NCBI GenBank assembly: GCA_023375785.1
Contig: SZWC01000088.1
Coordinates: 573,908 to 607,905, forward strand
Origin: Penium margaritaceum
Lineage: Eukaryota > Streptophyta > Zygnematophyceae > Desmidiales > Peniaceae
Direction of reading: 5' to 3'
DNA length: 33,998 nt
In this document: positions 28,266-33,998 of the stretch, piece after piece
Layout: every line of letters starts with the position of its first letter
How positions within the stretch are numbered: position 1 is the first letter of the stretch
Made by a program: the position numbers and the translations under genes
Notes under the pieces: generated by a model
The model's database searches: none
Told to the model about the DNA's origin: nothing
The model's input: only the letters and a program-made list of their open reading frames with translations

Positions 28266-28518
28266 TTTGTTCCTAGGTGGTCGAATTAGCATTTAAAAAA
28301 ACACCTTGGTGAAAAGAAGTGCGAATTAAGGCGGTAATGCGGTAGTTTGGTTAAAGTCTTATGAAAACAAAGATGCAAGGGTACTACATGCAAGGCTTTG
28401 AAACAAGAACCTGTGTGTAACAAGAATCTGTCTGTGAGAATGCAGTTGTGTTCCTTGATGCACTGCATAGGGTTTTATGGTGGAATGCCCCCACTTTGGC
28501 ATGTTTATATTTTCGAAG
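28266..28518. other. No gene recognised
   Basis: AT-rich sequence between the SINE-like unit and the inferred edge of the copia LTR. No family motif was seen. Confidence 0.45.
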
Positions 28519-28747
28519 TGTTGAAGTTCGTTGGCCACTCACAACTCTTTGTGAGGAATTGCTAAGAAGCCTCCTAACCTTGCTGCTGCTGACGTGGCGA
28601 CACTGTCCAGTCAGCTAGCGCACTAGCAAGCAAGCAGGTGCAAGAAACAGCAAGGATCAGGCTAGGGAGACGCGCAAAGTCTCATAAGCTTCAATAGCTT
28701 AGTAATGCAGAGAGAAATGACAACTGACAAGCACACAACATAAATAC

Positions 28748-28766
28748 CTGCCGCGGCACACGGCAG
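28748..28766. repeat. GC hairpin in LTR duplication copy 1
   Basis: CTGCCGCG-GCA-CACGGCAG. The stem has seven pairs with one C-A mismatch. It lies just after TAAATA. Confidence 0.75.
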
Positions 28767-29127
28767 GTGACGCACGTGGCAGTGTCAGTTTGTCCTAAAA
28801 CCGGCTCAAAACCACTATTTTGGCCGCAACTCTGCGCACAGACATCCAAACGCAACACCGTCTGAACCTAGAGATGCAGAATCTTGAGCCGGACGCTACG
28901 ACTGGTCACACGCACAAGTCCGGCATCGATCGGTGGACGGTGAGAAGATTCCAGGAAGCTTCCTAGCCTTTCTCCTTGCTAGCCTGACAGCACAGGTATG
29001 GCTGGTTGACACACAGGTCATGCAAGGGACAACAAGGGTAGGGAGAGACACGTGCACTTGTATCTCAAGCTTCAACTGAAGTAAATGCAGAGAGCGATAA
29101 CAAATGACAAGTCCACAGCATAAATAG

Positions 29128-29146
29128 CCGCCGTGGCTCACGGCGG
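29128..29146. repeat. GC hairpin in LTR duplication copy 2
   Basis: CCGCCGTG-GCT-CACGGCGG, a perfect 8-bp stem just after TAAATA, at the equivalent place to 28748-28766. Confidence 0.8.
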
Positions 29147-29574
29147 GTGGCGCACACGGCGGTGCCTGTCAAACCTGAACTGGCCCAAAACCACTGTTTT
29201 GGCCATAATTTTGCGCACAAGCATCCAAACGGAGCGCCGTCTGATCCTACGGATGCACGACGAAAAGAGAGACACAACGACTGGTCACACGCCTACGTCC
29301 GGGAACAGCCGGAGAGTGTAAGAAAACAAACATGTAAATCAGCCTGGCAGGGCTGTCCATCGAGAAAATCCTGAAGACCTCCAAACGTAGTCCGTGGGCT
29401 GTGGGAGCCCTCTGGTACACTGGGTAGGCTGCCAGGCTGCCTCCAGCGGGTGGAGCATCACCTCAGGGAACTCTGTCTCCAGCTGGGTCCGCCTCAAGGA
29501 TCTGCACGAGCATGGACACGGCCGAGTGGTCACAACCAACTGTACAACTGTGTATGACTGACAACATCACAACA

Positions 29575-29581
29575 CTCCCCC
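29575..29581 (-). other. Polypurine tract of the copia element
   Basis: GGGGGAG on the minus strand, directly against the LTR start TGTTG and about 100 bp after the RNase H stop codon. Confidence 0.85.
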
Positions 29582-29683
29582 ATGACCCGATGGTACGCAT
29601 GTCCATACACATGCAAAACGCGTGCCGGTGCAACACAGAGTGCTCAACAGGGACTCGGACAATCACCCACTCTCGGACAGGGG

Positions 29684-30135
29684 TCACAATCCGACGGAAC
29701 GAACAGCCCGGAGGAACCTCCCACGTGCCAGTGCCTTGGTCAGGATGTCAGCGTGCTGAAAGTCTGTGCCCACCCAGACGATGGAGATCAACTGCCGCTC
29801 CACCATATCGCGCACGAAATGATACATGACAGCGATGTGCTTCGTGCGTGCGTGGAACACACCAGAGTTCTCAGCGATCGCGAGAGCACTCTGGTTGTCG
29901 CATCGGCGGATGATGGTAGGCACGGACTGACCCAAGCACTGGAACAACCGCTGCAGCCACAGCGCCTCAGCGGCGCTAGCGCCCAGAGCAACATACTCAG
30001 CCTCTGAGGAGCTGCGAGCAATGCACCCCTGCTTGCCGCTGCGCCAAGACACAGCAGTGCCACCAAGCAGGAACACGTATCCCGTGCGGCTGCGTCCATC
30101 AGGACTCCATGCTCAGTCGCTGTCGGTGTAGCCAT
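29684..30135 (-). pseudogene. Ty1/copia RNase H domain
   Basis: RNase H removes the RNA strand during reverse transcription. The minus strand reads VVDGYTDSD, stop, [80 protein letters not shown] and [14 protein letters not shown]. This is the standard copia order, with the Asp (GYTDSD), Glu (SEAEY) and Asp (CDNQSA) residues present. The tryptophan of the SDWA motif is a TGA (30113-30115). From there to the stop at 29684 the frame is intact. It is out of frame with the RT. Confidence 0.9.
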
Positions 30136-31250
30136 CTACCACAACCGAGCACTGTCTCCAAAAGCAGAGACCGTGATACGGTGTGGAGACCACGTACCAG
30201 CAAACGCAATGTCGGGACGCGTGTTCGTGGCCAAGTACATCAGTGAGCCAATGATGCGCAAGTACAGGGTCACGTCCACAGTCTCGCCCAGATCGGCTGG
30301 GTCTGTCACCTTGAGGGCGTCCTGCCCGTCGGGAGTGATGGGTGACGAGGCGGCGCGAACAGCGCCAAGGAGGTCAGCAAACCGCTCCCCCACAACCTGT
30401 GCATATCGTGCCTGATGGAGGAGGAGTGTCCGTCGACGACGATCACGCACAATCTCCATCGCGAGGAAAACAGCCGCTGGACCAAGGTCCTTCATCCTGT
30501 AGGCGGCCTGCAGGATTGCCTTGGCCTCCTTCACGGCCTCCAGTGAAGGAGACGCAATCAGGAGATCGTTCACATACACCAAAATGGCAGTGAGGTGCTC
30601 GGCTGTCCGTCGGATGAAAAGTGACGGGTTGGCATCACTCTGGACGTACTCGGCCTGAGTGAGGGTGCGAGTGATCTCTCGGTTCCAGCACCGGGGCAAC
30701 TGCTTCAGGCCATACAAGGCCTTGCGCAAGCGCCGGACCTTGTTGCCTTCGACCTCAAACCCAGGTGGCTGGACCATGTAGATCTCCTCCTCCAAGGTGC
30801 CGTGGAGGAACGCATTGTTCACATCCATCTGGTGCAGCTCCCAGTCATGGTGAGCGACCACACCAAGCAGCGCGCGAGCTGTGGTCATGCGGCCAACAGG
30901 GGCAAAGGTGTCAGTGAAGTCGATCCCCTCAACCTGAGAGAATCCCTTGGCAGTCAAGCGGGCCTTATAGCGGTCCAGTGAGCCGTCAGGCTTCACCTTG
31001 TTGCGGAAGACCCACTTGGCCTGCACGACCTTCCGTCCCTCAGGACGGTCGACCAGCTCAAAGACTCCGTGCTCCCGGATGGCCCTGAGCTCGTCCTCAC
31101 AGGCGGCCCACCACTGCTCAGCATCCTCTCCTAAGAGAGCTTCCTTTAACGTGTCTGGATCAGGGACCGTCAAAGGGGAGCTCCGGGTGTCCAGGACACA
31201 TGCCTCATAGGTCGGACGGACCGCAACTAGGTCAGCGGCAGCTGCCTGTG
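30136..31250 (-). pseudogene. Ty1/copia reverse transcriptase (RVT_2)
   Basis: The frame opens upstream at 31833. The RT part contains WWAACEDELRAIREHGVFEL, KWVFRNKVKPDGSLDRYKAR, FTDTFAPVGRMTTARALLG, ELHQMDVNNAFLHGTLEEEI, KALYGLKQLPRCW, AILVYVNDLLIASPS, MKDLGPAAVFLAMEI and GSLMYLATNTRPDIAFA. These are the copia RT blocks in order. The first catalytic Asp (QMDV) is present, but the active-site YVDD is YVND (AAC at 30568-30570). After RPDIAFA the sequence jumps to GTWSPHRITVSAFGDSARL, omitting roughly 35-40 residues usually found before the RNase H domain, and the frame shifts. Confidence 0.9.
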
Positions 31251-31840
31251 CAGCCTTGTGCTCGTCAGCGATCAGCTGGTGCCCAATGGGACAAGCTGGG
31301 TGCACCTCCGTGTAGGTGCCTTCGACACTTAGGCCGAGAGCCTTTGTGTCAGGGTCACCACTATACACGCTGCGCGTGCGTCGTCCGGGTGGCGCAACCG
31401 CAATCGAAGGTGCTCGTGAGGCCAGTGGGCGGAGACGCCCACCTGGTCCACGGGAGTAGCCCGAGTCTGAGCTGACCGACGGTTCTGGCACAGGGAGGGC
31501 AGGTGTTGTCTCTGGAGACGCTGCAGGCGTGGGCGAGACAGGCGCGGCAGGCGCGGGCGAAACAGGCACTGCAGGCACGGACGAGACGGTCGCGGCAGGC
31601 GCGGGCGAGACAGTCGCGGCGGGCGCGGGTGAGGCAGGCGCCGTAGGCGAAGAGGCGGCAGGTGCAGCCCCGGCATCCGAAGCAGGCATTGCAGGTGCGG
31701 GCGAAGCAGGCACTGCAGGTGCGGACGAAGCAGGCGCTGCAGGTGCGGGCGAGGCAGTCGCGGTAGGCGCGGGTGAGGCAGGCGCGGCAGGCGTAGGCGA
31801 GACAGTCGTGGCGGGCGCAAGCGGGGCAGGCATAGGTCTA
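31251..31840 (-). pseudogene. Pro/Ala-rich linker between copia integrase and RT
   Basis: About 110 residues of PAPAAPASPAP-type repeats encoded by imperfect [19 protein letters not shown] DNA, then a basic/polar stretch with GRRTRSVYSGDPDTKALGL. Variable linkers are normal here in copia polyproteins, but this one is unusually repetitive. Reading enters it from another frame at about 31840, so a frameshift lies within or near the first repeats. Confidence 0.75.
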
Positions 31841-32426
31841 CAGGCCCGATAGCAATGATGGCCGGGTCAATGGTGGCCAGCAACGGTCCCACCCCGGAGG
31901 CACCCCGGACGGACTCACCCTGTGGGGTAGACTCCCCCATCCGACGGGAGGCCTCACAGATGGGAACATGAGACGCTGCCTGGGTGAGAATGGCAGACAG
32001 GTCGCGGTACGACAGTGCCTAAAAAAACAGCGCGTCGCACGACTCAACGATGCGGTGGCGACCCGCATCCTTGAAACGCCACGCTTTGGAGCGCGAGGAG
32101 ACACCGAGGAAGGCACACATCCGGCCGCGCGGAGAGACCTTAGACCCCTGCTGGTCCTCGGTGTACCAGACACAGGCCAAGGAACCCCAGACGCGAGCAA
32201 GCCTGAGGTCCGCACGGTGACCGAACCATAGCTCATACGGCGTGACGTGGTCCGGCAAGGGACCATGCGGGAGGCGGTTCCAGACCCACGTCATGTAGGC
32301 GAAGCCCTCGAAGGCAAAGGACTCCGGGAGACCGCACTCAACGCGCATGGCGCGAACCGCGTCCTCCATGGTGCGGTTCCAGCGCTCGGACACACCGTTC
32401 TGCTGTGGCGTAGCAGGGGCCGAGAG
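31841..32426 (-). pseudogene. Ty1/copia integrase C-terminal part
   Basis: The minus strand reads LSAPATPQQNGVSERWNRTM, then LPESFAFEGFAYMTWVWNRL, TPYELWFGHRADLRLARVWG and FLGVSSRSKAWRF. The Glu in VSERWNRT corresponds to the third catalytic residue of the DDE triad (usually VAERKNRT). An in-frame TAG at 32019-32021 (after CDALFF) interrupts the polyprotein. The same frame then reads ALSYRDLSAILTQAASHV and continues to about 31841. Confidence 0.85.
32019..32021 (-). other. Premature TAG in copia polyprotein
   Basis: The stop lies after a run of seven T on the coding strand. A G-to-T change in a GAG codon would explain it, since the frame is open on both sides. Confidence 0.75.
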
Positions 32427-32427
32427 N
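32427..32427. other. Single ambiguous base (N) at a frame break
   Basis: The integrase frame changes exactly here. Upstream ends ELGICH and downstream starts LSAPATPQQNG. Copia integrases have one residue between the matching blocks, and only two bases (C and N) are present, so one base appears to be missing from the assembly. Confidence 0.8.
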
Positions 32428-32428
32428 G

Positions 32429-33998
32429 GTGACAGATACCAAGCTCGGCGAAGTGAGTGGTCAGCTCACCGAGATACTCACCGCCGCGGTCAGAGCGGAA
32501 GGTGTGGAGGGAGTGACGAGACTGACGCTCGGCCATCACGAGCCACAAGCACACGGCTAAAGCGGCATCACTCTTGTGGCGGAGGCAGTAGACCCACCGC
32601 ATGCGGGTGAAGTCATCCGTGAGAGTAAAAACATACCGACCACGGTCAGCGACAGACTCGACAGGGAGAGGTCCGAGGAGGTCCGAGTGGACAAGCTCCA
32701 GGGGACGCTGCGCGCGAGTGACGGAGGCAGGGTAGGTGCATCGATGCATCTTGCCCTGAGCGCAGAACAGACAGTCGGTCTTGGGCGGCTTCTCGAAGGA
32801 AGCCGCGTCAAGACCGAGAGCGGGCTGTGTACGCATGAGCCTGGACACAGTGTCCGTGCTCACATGACACAGGCGCCGATGTAACAGGCGCTGGTGGTCA
32901 GGAGACAACACCCCCGTGACAAAGACGCGGGCAGATGAGCAAGGGGAAGAGTCAGGAGCAGAGCAGCGCACGATGCGATACAGGTCATCCACAACAGAGG
33001 CACGCAACACAACCGTGGAAGCGTCAAGTGCAGTGATCGTGGCATCATCAATGGAGTGGTGAACAGAGAGACCCATCCTCGTGTAGGCACGGACAGAGAG
33101 CAGGCTAAGCACGAGATCAGGCACGAAAAGCACGTCAGAAAGATACACGGGACCAGACGGACCATCAAACCATACGACCCTTGTCCCCTGAACAGGTAGT
33201 GACTGCCCAGAACCTGTCCGCACTGACCGAACAGACCCAACAGGACCAAGCACGACAAAGGCGGTACGGTCGCAGGTCATGTGGTGAGTGGCCCCTGAGT
33301 CAATGATCCAGTGGCCACTCGCCTCACGAACTGTGGTGGTCACGGTACAACGAGCAACGGAGCACGCTGCCTCTGCTGGACGCTCAGCAGGTGTGGCAGG
33401 AGAGCGGGACAATGCACGACGATGCGACTCATTCAACCACTCTGTGCTGTCAGACTCATCCTCACCAGGCGACGCAGCCCCCCCACAAGTACGACCACGT
33501 GCCACAAACACAGATGGACAGTCAGTCTGTGGACCACTCGGCTGTGACAGCACACTCGCACCTCCTTGTGAGCGAAGTGCCAGCAGTCGACGTAGCTTCG
33601 CGATGGTCTGGTCCCTCGGGTCCGGTGTGGTACTCCCCCCGGACGGCGGAGGATCTGCCGCCGGTGCTGCCCCCGAGGTCGCTGCGGCACGGGCTGCTGC
33701 TCCAGTGCGGATCCGCTCCTCGTGGGCTGGCTGAAGACTGTGGGTGATCCTCGCCCAGTCCAGCTCCTGTTGACACTCAGTGTAGCGATGAGGTCCGCCG
33801 CAGTTGTGGCAGCGGACCGCCCGTCCGGTGCCACCGGAAGGCTGCTGCGGTCCCCTCTTCTTCTTCCCCTTCTTCCCCTTCACGGCTGCTGTAGTGGCTA
33901 TCGAAGTAGCAGAGGAGGAAGCGGGAGAGGCAGAGGTGGAGCTGGTGGGGGTGAAGGTGGACGACGGTGTGGAAGGCGTAGAGGACGTCGCTCCCACT
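32429..33998 (-). CDS. Ty1/copia Gag (partial), protease and integrase N-terminal part
   Basis: An open frame running off the right edge; the Met nearest the edge need not be the start. Counting from that Met: Ser/Thr-rich segment (1-35), basic patch (KGKKGKKKRG, 40-49), zinc knuckle CHNCGGPHRYTEC (63-75, spacing CX2CX3HX4C), spacer, aspartic protease HWIIDSGATHHMTCD (DSG 233-235), integrase HHCC zinc finger (H373, H378, C409, C412), then core with VHSDLLGPL (D439), LTDDFTRMRWVY and FRSDRGGEYLG (D503). These are the capsid, maturation and integration functions of a copia polyprotein acting in virus-like particles and the nucleus. The frame is lost at the N at 32427. Confidence 0.9.

Larger units (their letters stand above)
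28566..29331 (-). repeat. ~389-bp direct duplication within the LTR
   Basis: GAAGCCTCCTAACCTT (28566) and GAAGCTTCCTAGCCTT (28955) start two diverged copies. Both share AATGCAGAGAG, ATGACAAGTCCACAGCATAA-like sequence, a GC-rich hairpin, AAAACCACT(A/G)TTTTGGCC, a TGCGCACA block, CATCCAAACG and CGACTGGTCACACGC in the same order. Confidence 0.85.
28519..29574 (-). repeat. 3' LTR of the copia element
   Basis: The right edge is well placed. The minus strand reads GGGGGAG then TGTTGTGATG, the classic polypurine tract/LTR junction of copia elements. The left edge is inferred from the matching end (TGTTG at 28519-28523 gives CAACA on the coding strand) and is uncertain by tens of bases. The implied length is about 1,056 bp. 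Without the 5' LTR it cannot be confirmed. Confidence 0.55.
28519..33998 (-). mobile_element. Ty1/copia retrotransposon, 3' part, inactivated
   Basis: Read on the minus strand from the right edge: partial Gag with zinc knuckle, protease (DSGATHHM), integrase, a Pro/Ala-rich linker, RT, RNase H, polypurine tract, 3' LTR. The order PR-IN-RT-RH is diagnostic of Ty1/copia. Lesions are a frame break at the single N (32427), a TAG at 32019-32021, a frameshift near 31840, an RT active-site Asn (30568-30570), a deletion with frameshift near 30140-30215 and a TGA at 30113-30115. Coding is otherwise far better preserved than in the two Ty3/gypsy copies, so this insertion is younger. The 5' LTR lies outside the window. 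Confidence 0.9.

Overview
The window is eukaryotic nuclear DNA, most likely from the green plant lineage. The clearest evidence is a six-exon gene for cytosolic ribosomal protein uS17 (RPS11) whose protein has plant-type features ([20 protein letters not shown], ending KKAFTG-). The mixture of large introns, abundant tandem repeats, Ty3/gypsy chromoviruses and a Ty1/copia element would suit a streptophyte alga or early-diverging plant with an inflated genome. I cannot name the species from the sequence.

Layout. Positions 1-807 hold a short octamer repeat and unrecognised sequence. Positions 808-11320 and 11906-17401 are two decayed Ty3/gypsy chromovirus copies of one family, both on the minus strand. 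Each has a pair of ~545-bp LTRs (808-1350 with 10768-11320; 11906-12446 with 16857-17401), a polypurine tract beside the 3' LTR and a tRNA-iMet-like primer binding site beside the 5' LTR. Gag, RT, RNase H, integrase and C-terminal chromodomain remnants are readable between them. A fifth LTR fragment lies at 11757-11905. The first copy is about 5 kb longer because its integrase is split by foreign DNA at about 2010-6290. That DNA contains ~145-bp repeats, a ~130-bp satellite and a 264-bp satellite built from two inverted ~130-bp monomers.

Positions 18653-27542 (+) hold RPS11 (coding exons 18653-18664, 23715-23755, 25151-25254, 26437-26581, 27053-27142, 27446-27542; 162 residues). It is the only intact cellular gene I can support. 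Intron 1 is 5,050 bp and is mostly an octamer array (19857-23456) of 450 in-phase units, of which 429 read as identical. The other introns carry different tandem repeats and a SINE-like unit.

Positions 28519-33998 hold the 3' part of a Ty1/copia element on the minus strand (3' LTR, polypurine tract, RNase H, RT, integrase, protease, partial Gag), running off the right edge. It is broken by a nonsense codon, a frameshift, an RT active-site change, a deletion with a second nonsense codon before RNase H, and a frame break exactly at the window's only N (32427). No prokaryotic features, CRISPR arrays, rRNA genes or convincing functional tRNA genes were seen.
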